Source: Dyadobacter sp. LHD-138 (GTDB lineage Bacteria; Bacteroidota; Bacteroidia; Cytophagales; Spirosomataceae). From it: a stretch of 64,000 bases of DNA. The translations under genes were made by a program, and so were the position numbers. Positions 26,341 to 35,643 of the stretch are shown in pieces; within the stretch, counting starts at the first letter, position 1; each line of letters starts with the position of its first letter. The stretch lies in contig NZ_JAVFVU010000011.1 of the NCBI RefSeq assembly GCF_030929615.1, positions 124,001 through 188,000 on the forward strand, written 5' to 3'. The notes below the pieces were generated by a model. The model was not told where the DNA came from. It worked only from the letters and a program-made list of their open reading frames with translations, and searched no databases.

Positions 26341-26773
26341 TAAAAAGGTTATTTATTTTACTAAATCATTATCATGTACGTATTAGATTCTCAAATTTAA
26401 CACAACACAACTTGCGTTAATTATTTCGAGGTAATAAGGAATTAGAGATTTGTGAAAACCGGGCAAAAGTGCGTTGGTATATCGCATTACTCAAGGCGAA
26501 TTTCGTAACTTTTAGCTAAATATTAGATTATCAAGGGTAATTAGATGGAAATACAAGGAATGAATTGTTCGGGCAACATGTTTCCCTGTTTATCTTCTTA
26601 CCTTCGACTTCGGTTCCAGGATTGCCCGGTTAGCTAAAAATACGTTCAAAGAATATTCTGTAAAAATAAATTCTTGTAGAAATATATTTTGAAAAATACG
26701 TATTATACATTTTTTTAGAGCTAATAAAATTCATTGCTGCCAAATTATCATAGATTATTGTAATTCTCCAATT

Positions 26774-29700
26774 ATGGCTATAAAAGTTGCTATTTCACAT
26801 AAGACCAAGTACAAGTTTGATCGGAGTGTTGCATTGTCACCGCATATTTTCAGATTACGTCCTGCGCCGCATTCACGTACAGCGATAGAAGGATATTCGT
26901 TTAAGATTACGCCCGAAAATCATTTTATAAACTGGCAGCAGGATCCTTTTGGCAATTATCAGGCGAGGGTTGTGTTTCCTGAAAAAACGACCGAATTAAG
27001 CGTAGAAGTTGAGGTTATTGCCAAAATGCAGGTGATCAATCCTTTCGACTTTTTTGTGGAGGATTATGCGGATATGTTTCCGTTCCAGTACGATGCGTCG
27101 CTGAAAAAAGAACTTGGCCCCTATCTCGAACCGAGAGAAACCGGTCCGTTGCTTTTAGAGTGGATTGAGCAGAATAAGGTAAATTATGATATAAAAACGG
27201 TCGATTTTCTGGTTCATCTGAATCAGAGACTTTTTAGTTCGATCAATTATAACATTCGCATGGAAGCCGGTGTGCAGTTATGTGAAGATACGCTTACGAT
27301 TAAAAGTGGTTCCTGCCGGGATTCTGCGTGGCTGTTGGTGCAGGTTTTGCGTCATTTAGGCATTGCAGCCCGTTTTGTGTCCGGTTATCTGGTGCAGCTT
27401 ACTTCTGATATCAAGTCGCTTGACGGCCCTTCTGGTCCGGAAAAAGATTTTACGGATTTACATGCATGGACGGAGGCTTACATTCCCGGAGCAGGCTGGA
27501 TTGGACTCGATCCGACTTCCGGACTTTTTGCCAGCGAAGGCCATATCCCGCTTTGCTGTACACCCGATTATGCAAGCGCAGCCCCCGTTTCTGGTGCGAC
27601 TGACGTTTGCGAGGTAACTTTTGAATTTGATAACAGCGTTTTCAGGATCCATGAAGATCCGCGGGTAACGAAACCTTATACCGAAGAACAATGGGCCAAA
27701 ATTATGCAAGTGGGCCACGATGTGGAAAAAGATTTGCAGGAAGGCGATGTGCGGATGACGATGGGCGGCGAGCCGACCTTTATTTCTATCGACGATTTTG
27801 AAGGGGCGGAATGGAATACGGCGGCCGACGGACCACTGAAAAGACAGCTGGCCTATGACCTTTCGTTACGGCTGAAAAACCGCTTTGCACATGGCGGTTT
27901 GCTGCATTTCGGACAAGGTAAATGGTATCCCGGCGAATTATTTCCCCGTTGGCAATACGCGCTTTACTGGCGAAATGATGGTTTGCCGATGTGGAAAAAC
28001 GATGCTTTGGTGGCGAAAGAAGGACAAACTAAGTATACCTTTCACGAAGCAGAGATATTTGCGACCGAGTTGGCAAAATATTTAGGTATTGACACCAACA
28101 ACATTACGCCGGCTTATGAAGATCCGGTTTACTGGGCGATGGAGGAAGGGAAATTACCCGTCAATATTGATCCTTTGCAGGTAAATCTTAAAGATTCCAT
28201 TGAAAGACGGACCTTAGCGCAGTTATTACAAAAAGGCCTGAATAACCCTACCGGGTATGTTCTCCCTTTAAAATACAATATTCCGGGTGAAAACTGGGTT
28301 AGCTGTGCCTGGGAATTTCGCCGCAAAAACTGTTTCCTGATTCCCGGAAATTCAGCGATGGGTTTCAGACTTCCGCTGGATTCCCTGGCGGAAATAGCAA
28401 AAGATAAAAGAGAACAGCCCATTGAACGCAGTCCGTTCGAGGATTTACCCCCTTTGGGTGAATACAAATCGGTTGTGGAAGCGCGGTACGGAACGATCGC
28501 GCCAGCCTATGCAGCGCCGGTCAATAAGGTGACGGAGGAAGAGGAAAAGGATAAAAAAGTAAAGGAAGCCGAACAAGCGCTGCTTTTTGAAGTTCCGATC
28601 ATTAAAACGGCACTTTGCGTGGAAGAGCGCGACGGGATTGTTTACGTTTACCTGCCGCCAACGGATTATCTGGAACATTATCTGGATTTAATGACCTCCA
28701 TCGAAGCGACGGCCGAAAAACTGCAAATGCCCGTCAGGATTGAAGGGTATCCTTCTCCGTCCGATTATCGCGTACAAAAACTGATCGTTACGCCGGATCC
28801 GGGTGTCATCGAGGTTAATATTCATCCGGCTAAAAACTGGACAGAACTGGTTGACAACATCAGTGCCTTATACGAAGAAGCATTTTTCTCGCGCCTGGGA
28901 ACGGATAAATTCATGGTCGATGGCCGCCATACCGGAACAGGCGGAGGAAACCACGTAACGATTGGCGGTGCAAAACCGGCGGATAGCCCGATCCTGCGCC
29001 GACCTGATTTGCTGAGAAGTCTGATCACGTACTGGCAGCATCACCCGGCGCTTAGTTACTTGTTTGCAGGCCCGTTTATTGGCCCGACGAGTCAGGCGCC
29101 ACGGATTGATGAAGGTCGTGATGAAAAATTATATGAAGTAGAAATTGCGTTTGAGCAGATTCCGGACGGAGAAGAAATCCCGTTCTGGATGGTGGATCGT
29201 ATTTTCAGGAATTTACTGGTTGATATTACCGGAAATACCCACCGCTCGGAATTCTGTATGGATAAGTTGTATTCACCGGATTCCTCAACGGGCCGTTTGG
29301 GTATTCTTGAATTCCGCGCTTTTGATATGCCGCCGCATAAGCACATGAACCTCGTTCAAACGTTGCTGATCCGTGCGCTGATTGCGAAATTCTGGAAGGA
29401 ACCCTATAAACATAAACTGATTCGTTGGGGTACTGAATTACATGACCGTTTCCTGTTGCCGCATTTTGCCTACATGGATATGGTTGATGTTGTCAATGAC
29501 CTGAAAGGTTCGGGTTATCACTTTGATATTTCCTGGTTTGACCCTTTTTTCGAATTCCGCTTTCCATATTACGGAGGCATTACGGTTGATAATATACAGC
29601 TTGAAATCCGCCTGGGTATTGAGCCCTGGCATGTACTGGGCGAAGAACTGACCAATTCCGGTACTTCCCGCTTTGTAGATTCCTCTCTGGAAAGAATTCA

Positions 29701-30190
29701 GGTTAAGGTCAGCGGTTTCGTGGAAGGCCGTCACATTCTGGTTTGTAACAGCTGCCGGGTACCCTTAAGAAGTTCGGGTGTGAAGGGAGAATTTGTTGCC
29801 GGTGTCCGTTACAAAGCATGGAATCCGCCATCCGCCCTGCATCCGACGATCGGAGCCGACGCGCCTTTGGTGTTTGATATTGTAGACACATGGAATAACC
29901 GTATCTTGGGCGGCTGTACGTATTTTGTCTCACATCCGGGCGGTCGTAGTTTTGATACGCATCCTGTGAACAGCTTTGAGGCGGAGTCACGAAAAATCAG
30001 TTTGTTCTGGGGTTTTGGGCATACACCTTCTGCTAATCAGGAAGTTCCGATTTTAGATCGGTCTACACCGGCGGTTTCCCGTTTTGTTGCCGAAACTAAA
30101 AAAGAGCTGAAAAGTGATACGCCGATCGAACTGATCGATCCGGAATATCCAAACACGCTGGATTTGAGAAAATACTGGAAAGCCAAATGA
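26774..30190 (+). CDS. transglutaminase-like protease fused to DUF2126 amidoligase
   Basis: A 1138-residue two-part protein. The N-terminal part (about 1-290) is a bacterial transglutaminase-like domain, preceded by its usual beta region, with a complete triad: Cys181 in SGSCRDSAWLL, His230 in LHAWTEAY and Asp246 in LDPTSG. The C-terminal part (about 300-1135) is DUF2126, predicted to be a glutamine-synthetase-fold COOH-NH2 ligase. MTMGGEPTFISIDDFEGAEW opens it, and GTGGGNHVTIGG at 721-732 is a likely ATP or metal-binding segment. Bacterial transglutaminase-like domains usually hydrolyse rather than crosslink. It heads a three-gene operon with an ATP-grasp ligase and a second transglutaminase-like protein. 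Comparative genomics has linked these families to synthesis of an unknown peptide or peptide tag; the product is not known. Confidence 0.9.
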   Translation: MAIKVAISHKTKYKFDRSVALSPHIFRLRPAPHSRTAIEGYSFKITPENHFINWQQDPFGNYQARVVFPEKTTELSVEVEVIAKMQVINPFDFFVEDYADMFPFQYDASLKKELGPYLEPRETGPLLLEWIEQNKVNYDIKTVDFLVHLNQRLFSSINYNIRMEAGVQLCEDTLTIKSGSCRDSAWLLVQVLRHLGIAARFVSGYLVQLTSDIKSLDGPSGPEKDFTDLHAWTEAYIPGAGWIGLDPTSGLFASEGHIPLCCTPDYASAAPVSGATDVCEVTFEFDNSVFRIHEDPRVTKPYTEEQWAKIMQVGHDVEKDLQEGDVRMTMGGEPTFISIDDFEGAEWNTAADGPLKRQLAYDLSLRLKNRFAHGGLLHFGQGKWYPGELFPRWQYALYWRNDGLPMWKNDALVAKEGQTKYTFHEAEIFATELAKYLGIDTNNITPAYEDPVYWAMEEGKLPVNIDPLQVNLKDSIERRTLAQLLQKGLNNPTGYVLPLKYNIPGENWVSCAWEFRRKNCFLIPGNSAMGFRLPLDSLAEIAKDKREQPIERSPFEDLPPLGEYKSVVEARYGTIAPAYAAPVNKVTEEEEKDKKVKEAEQALLFEVPIIKTALCVEERDGIVYVYLPPTDYLEHYLDLMTSIEATAEKLQMPVRIEGYPSPSDYRVQKLIVTPDPGVIEVNIHPAKNWTELVDNISALYEEAFFSRLGTDKFMVDGRHTGTGGGNHVTIGGAKPADSPILRRPDLLRSLITYWQHHPALSYLFAGPFIGPTSQAPRIDEGRDEKLYEVEIAFEQIPDGEEIPFWMVDRIFRNLLVDITGNTHRSEFCMDKLYSPDSSTGRLGILEFRAFDMPPHKHMNLVQTLLIRALIAKFWKEPYKHKLIRWGTELHDRFLLPHFAYMDMVDVVNDLKGSGYHFDISWFDPFFEFRFPYYGGITVDNIQLEIRLGIEPWHVLGEELTNSGTSRFVDSSLERIQVKVSGFVEGRHILVCNSCRVPLRSSGVKGEFVAGVRYKAWNPPSALHPTIGADAPLVFDIVDTWNNRILGGCTYFVSHPGGRSFDTHPVNSFEAESRKISLFWGFGHTPSANQEVPILDRSTPAVSRFVAETKKELKSDTPIELIDPEYPNTLDLRKYWKAK

Positions 30191-30222
30191 CGCCTCCATC
30201 TGAAAAATTATTTAGTTGAATT

Positions 30223-32778
30223 ATGCTTACTGAAGCTTCCGTGAATCTTTTACAGTCATATCGCAGCGGGCTGAACTCGTATGATGAAATTCTGGATGTA
30301 AAAGGTCGTGTGAAACCACATTGGCAAGCCCTGTTTGCTACGCTGGAAAAGCTTGGTATCGATGAATTAAAAAGCAGGAACCAGGAGATTATTGAGAAAC
30401 TCCGTGAAAACGGGGTGACCTATAATGTTTACGAGGGCGTGGACGGTCTTAACCGTCCCTGGCAGCTCGACCCGATCCCGTTTTTAATTGAACAAAAGGA
30501 ATGGAATTTAATAGCAAAGGGTCTTCAGCAGCGGGCTCTGCTGCTTGATTTGATACTTCGTGATATTTACGGTCCGAGAAATCTGGTTCGGGATGCGGTT
30601 ATTCCGGCCGAACTGGTTTTTGATAATGTCGGATTTTCCCGTCCCTGTGCAGATTTGATATTGCCTGCGCCCAATCAACTTGTCATGTATGCGGCAGATA
30701 TTGCACGCGGGCCTGACGGGCAAATGTGGATCGTTGACAACCGTACCCAGGCTCCATCAGGGTCGGGTTACACGCTTGAAAACCGGATTGTGATGAGCAA
30801 GCTGCTGCCGGAACTTGCGGACGGCATGTATGTGAGCAAATTATCTCCTTTTTTTAACAGCGTTCAAAATACTGTTTCCAGATTATCAGGAAAAAATAAA
30901 GAGGCCCCGAACATTGTTTACCTCACGCCAGGCCCCAACAACGAATCCTATTTCGAGCATGCTTATCTGGCGTCTTATTTAGGCTATACGCTGGCGCAGG
31001 GGGATGATTTACTGGTTCGTGACGGTTATGTCTGGCTGAAATCTATCGAAGGTTTGCAGCGTGTTGACGTGATTATCCGCAGAATTGACGATGACTGGTG
31101 CGACCCGCTGGAACTTCGTGAAGATTCCAGACTGGGCGTTCCGGGGCTGCTTCATGCCATGCGTAAAGGAAATGTAAAAGTGCTGAATCCGCCGGGTACC
31201 AGTGTTTTGGAAAACCATGCGTTTCTGGCCTTTATGCACAATATCTGCCGGTATTTTCTGGGTGAGGATCTGATTATGCCTTCCGTCGCTACCTGGTGGT
31301 GCGGACAGCCCAAAGAGCTGAATTTTGTTTTAAATAATATAGATAAGCTGATCATTAAAAAAGCCAACCGAAAATCTAAATTTCGTTCGGTTTACGGGAG
31401 ACTTTTGACAGCCAAAGATAAAGAAGAATTAAAAAAGGCGCTGGTCCAGCGGCCGCATGAATACATTGCACAGGAAGAAGTCAGTCTTTCAACGACACCA
31501 TCATTGGTGGACGGACTGATCGAGCCGCGTTATGCCGCGATCCGGGCCTTTTTGGTTGCCGACGAAAAAGGTTACCACGTGATGCAGGGCGGGTTAACAC
31601 GGAGTTCACCGGTGAAAGACCGTTTTGTTATTTCGAACCAGCATGGCGGGTTATCGAAGGATACTTGGGTGGTTTCGGATAAAACGGAAGAGATACAGGA
31701 AAAAATAACGATTCCGGTGACGGCGTCGGTTAACAGGCAAATATCCTTGCCAAGCCGTAGCGCCGAAAATCTTTTCTGGGTTGGACGTTATTGCGAGCGT
31801 ACCATGGCGGTGGTCAAGTTTATGAACATTGTGATCAATGTGCTTAATCTTGACAGAAATTTCGGCGGCTCTTCCAAGCAGGAACATATCAAAATATTGC
31901 TTCAGTCGCTGACACATTTGTCGTCGACCTATCCGGGTTTCCTGGGTGAGCATAACCGGGAGTTGCTGAATAAACCTTACCAGGAAATCGTTGCGCTGGC
32001 TTCGGATGTTAGCCGACAGGGATCTGTGGCTTCGAATGTCGATGCCTTTTTACAGGCCGTCGGTGCGGTTCGAAACCAGTGGGATATTGAAATCTGGCAC
32101 ATCGTTGACCTGATTGAAAATAGTTTTCATGAAGTGAAGAACAAGTCGTCGATGAATAGCAGTAACATTCAGAAAACGCTGGATAAACTCTATACGAGCA
32201 TGCTGACGTTCCTGGGCGTTATCTCGGAAACGATGCCGCGCGACAACAGTTTTTTATTGCTCGATACGGGAAAAATAATCGAACGTATTCTTTCCAAGAT
32301 CAGTATCATTCAGTCGAATTTTGGTGTAAAAAATGAAGCCAATGTTGAAAATGAATTGATTGAGGCGACCTTGCTGAATCATCACCTGCTGGTTAATTAC
32401 AGGCTTGTTTACAAATCGCAGTTAAATCTGGAAGCGATGCTGGATATGGTTTTGTTTGAAAAATCGTTGCCTTATTCGATCGTTTATCTGCTGGATTCCT
32501 TAAAGGCAAATCTTGATAAATTGCCTGAAACGAGGGGAGAACGCCTGAATGATGCCCAAAAAGCAGTTTTGGAGGCCTCGACGCTTATCAACCTTGCCAG
32601 TGTTTCATCGTTAAGTCAATACGACGAATTTTCATTGGAACGGAAGGAGTTGTTCTATCTGATGTCGAAGGTTTCCAGGTTAATTTCGTCGGTTTCCATG
32701 ACACTGACGAATATGTATTTCAGCCATACGGTCATGCAGCATTCGTTTTTCAAACCCGTCGAGAACGATGAAATATAA
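30223..32778 (+). CDS. circularly permuted ATP-grasp ligase fused to alpha-E domain
   Basis: An 851-residue fusion. Residues about 1-490 form a type 2 circularly permuted ATP-grasp domain (formerly DUF404/DUF407), recognisable by NGVTYNVYEGVDGLNRPWQLDPIP, DNRTQAPSGSGYTLENR and VIIRRIDDDWCDPLELRED. Residues about 505-840 form the all-helical alpha-E domain (DUF403), starting PSRSAENLFWVGRYCERT at residue 510. ATP-grasp enzymes join a carboxylate to an amine through an acylphosphate. In many genomes these two parts are separate adjacent genes; here they are one chain. It starts 32 bases after the first gene of the operon, and its end overlaps the next gene by 11 bases. Confidence 0.91.
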   Translation: MLTEASVNLLQSYRSGLNSYDEILDVKGRVKPHWQALFATLEKLGIDELKSRNQEIIEKLRENGVTYNVYEGVDGLNRPWQLDPIPFLIEQKEWNLIAKGLQQRALLLDLILRDIYGPRNLVRDAVIPAELVFDNVGFSRPCADLILPAPNQLVMYAADIARGPDGQMWIVDNRTQAPSGSGYTLENRIVMSKLLPELADGMYVSKLSPFFNSVQNTVSRLSGKNKEAPNIVYLTPGPNNESYFEHAYLASYLGYTLAQGDDLLVRDGYVWLKSIEGLQRVDVIIRRIDDDWCDPLELREDSRLGVPGLLHAMRKGNVKVLNPPGTSVLENHAFLAFMHNICRYFLGEDLIMPSVATWWCGQPKELNFVLNNIDKLIIKKANRKSKFRSVYGRLLTAKDKEELKKALVQRPHEYIAQEEVSLSTTPSLVDGLIEPRYAAIRAFLVADEKGYHVMQGGLTRSSPVKDRFVISNQHGGLSKDTWVVSDKTEEIQEKITIPVTASVNRQISLPSRSAENLFWVGRYCERTMAVVKFMNIVINVLNLDRNFGGSSKQEHIKILLQSLTHLSSTYPGFLGEHNRELLNKPYQEIVALASDVSRQGSVASNVDAFLQAVGAVRNQWDIEIWHIVDLIENSFHEVKNKSSMNSSNIQKTLDKLYTSMLTFLGVISETMPRDNSFLLLDTGKIIERILSKISIIQSNFGVKNEANVENELIEATLLNHHLLVNYRLVYKSQLNLEAMLDMVLFEKSLPYSIVYLLDSLKANLDKLPETRGERLNDAQKAVLEASTLINLASVSSLSQYDEFSLERKELFYLMSKVSRLISSVSMTLTNMYFSHTVMQHSFFKPVENDEI

Positions 32779-33643
32779 GCTAACGCATTTAACGGAATAC
32801 AATTATGCGGAGCCGGTAAGCACTTACCACAGCCTCGTTTGTCTGACGCCGCGAACGTTGCCGAAACAACTTTGTCAGGGTTTTTCGATCGAAGTGTCGC
32901 CGACACCGGCTGAGATTGTTGAAAGGGTGGATTTTTATGGCAATACAACCCATTATTTCTCGCTGCACGCACCGCATAAAAAGCTTACGGTGAAGACAAC
33001 CAGTATTGTGGAATGTCTGACCGAAACAACCGGGGTGCCGATCCGTTCGGATGTGACCTGCGCGGAAGCCAGGCTGCGCTTCATGCAGGATCGTCCGCTG
33101 AAAGTTTCCCTGTTGGAATATTTGCTGCCGAGCCCGCTGATCAAATGGGATCCTGCGATTGTTCATTTTGCAGCAGATTGTTTTCAGGACGATCTGCCGC
33201 TTTATGCTTGCGTGCATGCGTTAAGCCGTAAAATTTTTAGAGAATTTGACTTCGTTCCTGATTTTACCACCATTCATACACCGATCCGTGAAGTATTGAC
33301 GGCAAAAAAGGGTGTTTGTCAGGATTTTTCACATTTAGCGATCGCTTGTCTGAGGAGTTTCGGGTTTGCGGCCCGTTATGTGAGCGGTTATCTGGAAACG
33401 CTTCCGCCTCCGGGTAAGACCAAATTACAGGGTTCAGATGCGTCTCACGCCTGGATTTCGGTTTTTATCCCCGACTATGGCTGGTGTGATTTTGATCCGA
33501 CGAATAACGTTGTTCCCGGCGAACGTCATATTATTACGGCCTGGGGAAGAGATTACAGCGATGTTCCGCCACTGAAAGGAATAATTTTCAGCTCGGGAAA
33601 ACATAGTTTATCCGTGGAAGTGGATGTAATTCCTGTGGATTAA
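32768..33643 (+). CDS. transglutaminase-like cysteine protease
   Basis: A 291-residue protein with the N-terminal beta region of bacterial transglutaminase-like proteins (MKYKLTHLTEYNYAEPVSTYHS) and a catalytic domain with triad Cys184 (KGVCQDFSHLAI), His227 (DASHAWISV) and Asp243 (CDFDPTNN). It is a stand-alone paralogue of the N-terminal part of the 1138-residue protein at the head of the operon, with the same His-to-Asp spacing. No signal peptide is seen, so it acts in the cytoplasm. It overlaps the preceding ATP-grasp/alpha-E gene by 11 bases, so translation is probably coupled. Likely role: cleaving or processing the peptide bonds that the two ligases make. Confidence 0.91.
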   Translation: MKYKLTHLTEYNYAEPVSTYHSLVCLTPRTLPKQLCQGFSIEVSPTPAEIVERVDFYGNTTHYFSLHAPHKKLTVKTTSIVECLTETTGVPIRSDVTCAEARLRFMQDRPLKVSLLEYLLPSPLIKWDPAIVHFAADCFQDDLPLYACVHALSRKIFREFDFVPDFTTIHTPIREVLTAKKGVCQDFSHLAIACLRSFGFAARYVSGYLETLPPPGKTKLQGSDASHAWISVFIPDYGWCDFDPTNNVVPGERHIITAWGRDYSDVPPLKGIIFSSGKHSLSVEVDVIPVD

Positions 33644-33866
33644 CACTTAAAATGGCAATATCTTTTTAGTTTTAACAGAATGCTTCTTTAAACAATTTGA
33701 GAATTGGCCTTGTTTCTCTAATTTTACCACATCATTTTAGAAACCAGTATAGATAACCTTATTTTGATGAAACCAGGCGAAATTGAATTTAACCTCCTTC
33801 GGATGAATTTGTCTGGCTACATCCCGGTGGGGAACCACGGACCATTAAATAATCATAAAATTACGG

Positions 33867-34847
33867 ATGAAAGAAATAGCATTTAGAGATGCCATTCGCG
33901 ACGCCATGTCGGAAGAGATGCGCCGGGATCAAAGTGTATTCCTTATGGGCGAGGAAGTTGCGGAATATAATGGCGCCTATAAAGCCAGTCAGGGAATGCT
34001 TGATGAATTTGGACCGGAACGTGTGATTGATACACCGATCGCCGAATTGGGTTTTGCAGGTATTGGAGTTGGAGCAGCCGGAAACGGTCTCCGTCCTATC
34101 ATTGAATTTATGACATTCAACTTTTCGTTGGTTGCGATTGATCAGATCATCAACAGCGCCGCGAAAATTTTATCTATGTCTGCCGGACAGTACGGTGCTC
34201 CTATCGTATTCCGCGGACCAACTGGAAACGCAGGTCAACTGGGTGCTCAGCACTCGCAAAACTTTGAGAACTGGTTCGCAAACACGCCCGGTTTGAAAGT
34301 GGTTGTTCCTTCGAATGCCTATGATGCAAAAGGACTTTTAAAATCAGCCATCCGCGACAATAACCCGGTTATCTTTATGGAATCGGAAGTAATGTATGGC
34401 GATAAAATGATGGTTCCTGAGGAAGAATACCTGATTCCTTTGGGAAAAGCGGATATCAAACGTGCTGGAAAAGACGTTACGATCGTTTCTTTCGGTAAAA
34501 TGATCCCGCGTGTGGTGATGCCGGCTGTTTTGCAACTGGAAAAAGAAGGTATTGATGTGGAAGTAATCGATTTGAGAACGGTTAAGCCAATCGATTACGA
34601 TGCAATCATTGAATCCGTAAAGAAAACCAACCGTTGTGTGGTCGTTGAAGAGGCATGGCCATTGGCGTCTATTTCAACGGAGATCACATACCATATTCAG
34701 CGTCATGCGTTTGATTATATGGATGCGCCGGTTATCCGCGTAACCAACCGGGATGTGCCGCTTCCATACGCGCCAACGCTTATCGAAGAAATTTTACCTA
34801 ATGTTAAGCGGGTTGTAGAGGCAGTGAAGACTGTTCTTTATAAGTAA
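33867..34847 (+). CDS. pdhB: pyruvate dehydrogenase E1 component, beta subunit
   Basis: A 326-residue E1-beta subunit of a 2-oxoacid dehydrogenase complex. It has the transketolase-like pyrimidine domain (about 1-180, FLMGEEVAEYNGAYKASQGM, where the Glu pair activates thiamine diphosphate, and RGPTGNAGQLGAQHSQ) and the C-terminal transketolase domain (about 195-320, EVIDLRTVKPID and VVVEEAWPLASIS). The near match to other Bacteroidota PDH beta subunits makes pyruvate the likeliest substrate. The alpha subunit and E2 genes are not nearby; split loci are common in this phylum. A terminator follows after 15 bases. The 223-base gap upstream holds no recognisable gene. Confidence 0.92.
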   Translation: MKEIAFRDAIRDAMSEEMRRDQSVFLMGEEVAEYNGAYKASQGMLDEFGPERVIDTPIAELGFAGIGVGAAGNGLRPIIEFMTFNFSLVAIDQIINSAAKILSMSAGQYGAPIVFRGPTGNAGQLGAQHSQNFENWFANTPGLKVVVPSNAYDAKGLLKSAIRDNNPVIFMESEVMYGDKMMVPEEEYLIPLGKADIKRAGKDVTIVSFGKMIPRVVMPAVLQLEKEGIDVEVIDLRTVKPIDYDAIIESVKKTNRCVVVEEAWPLASISTEITYHIQRHAFDYMDAPVIRVTNRDVPLPYAPTLIEEILPNVKRVVEAVKTVLYK

Positions 34848-34861
34848 CTTAACAATAAAGT

Positions 34862-34902
34862 AACAAAGCCATTTCCCGCCGCAGGTTGTGGCTTTGTTTT
34901 TT
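34862..34902 (+). terminator. terminator after pdhB
   Basis: A perfect 10-bp stem, AACAAAGCCA and TGGCTTTGTT, is followed by TTTT. Confidence 0.85.
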
Positions 34903-35012
34903 AATTGCCAGTGTTTTGTCGTACCCGTTGGGTGGACTTTTGTGTAGTTTCAATAGGATGGGAGCTTTTCCCGGAATTTATTGTTCAGAAGTAAGTTGAT
35001 TGCTATTACGAT

Positions 35013-35020
35013 TATTTTTG
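35013..35020 (+). promoter_or_regulatory. candidate -7 box of the DksA-like gene
   Basis: TATTTTTG matches TAnnTTTG and lies 42 bases before the start codon. No well-spaced TTG is visible. Confidence 0.45.
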
Positions 35021-35062
35021 TTTTATAAAGGGCCTTAATACAGATTCAAATCAATTAAGATT

Positions 35063-35446
35063 ATGCAAGAAGAAAGGACTAGATATTCTGAAGAGGAATT
35101 AAAGGAATTTGAGATACTTATCCGCGCAAAACTAGAAGGAACGCTTGATGAACTTAATTATATTAAGGGAGGTCTGAGCAAAAAAAACGATAGCGGTACA
35201 GATAATACAGCGAGCACGGCGAAATCCATCGAAGATGGTGCTGATGCAAGTGAACGTGAAAATCTAAGCCAGTTGGCAGCCAGATTACAGAAGTATTCAA
35301 TCCAGTTGGAAAATGCACTGGTACGTATTAAAAATGGCACTTACGGCATCTGTATTGATTCGGGTAAACTGATTCCAAAGGAGCGGTTGCGTATTGTTCC
35401 GCACACACAACAAACGATTGAAGCTAAACTAAAACGGGTAAGCTGA
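35063..35446 (+). CDS. TraR/DksA-family protein lacking the zinc finger
   Basis: A 127-residue protein with the DksA-like layout: an N-terminal helical pair (about 8-90) that can form a coiled coil reaching into the RNA polymerase secondary channel, then the C-terminal NGTYGICIDSGKLIPKERL motif at 91-109. Only one cysteine (Cys97) remains of the four that normally bind zinc, so the finger is degenerate. This form is common among Bacteroidota TraR/DksA proteins. An acidic residue at the coiled-coil tip may lie in DNTASTAKSIEDGADA near 47-62. It probably modulates transcription initiation, perhaps with ppGpp; target genes are unknown. It stands alone between two terminators. Confidence 0.85.
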   Translation: MQEERTRYSEEELKEFEILIRAKLEGTLDELNYIKGGLSKKNDSGTDNTASTAKSIEDGADASERENLSQLAARLQKYSIQLENALVRIKNGTYGICIDSGKLIPKERLRIVPHTQQTIEAKLKRVS

Positions 35447-35521
35447 TTGGGATGAAGAGAAATTATACTAAATAAAAGTATCTGTACTAATCGAAGTTTC
35501 AAAAATATAATATACAGAATT

Positions 35522-35556
35522 AAGGCTATTGGAAACCCCGATAGCCTTTGTTTTGT
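35522..35556 (+). terminator. terminator after the DksA-like gene
   Basis: AAGGCTAT and ATAGCCTT form an 8-bp stem with an 11-base loop, followed by a T-rich tail. Confidence 0.7.
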
Positions 35557-35591
35557 GTTATAGAGAATAAATATACTAAAGGTTAAAAATG

Positions 35592-35599
35592 TATATTTG
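35592..35599 (+). promoter_or_regulatory. candidate -7 box of the lipoprotein gene
   Basis: TATATTTG is a perfect TAnnTTTG box 44 bases before the start of the lipoprotein gene. Confidence 0.55.
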
Positions 35600-35643
35600 T
35601 AATCTAATCTCTCTCTCCAATCAGTTGTTAACAGTAATGGTAT

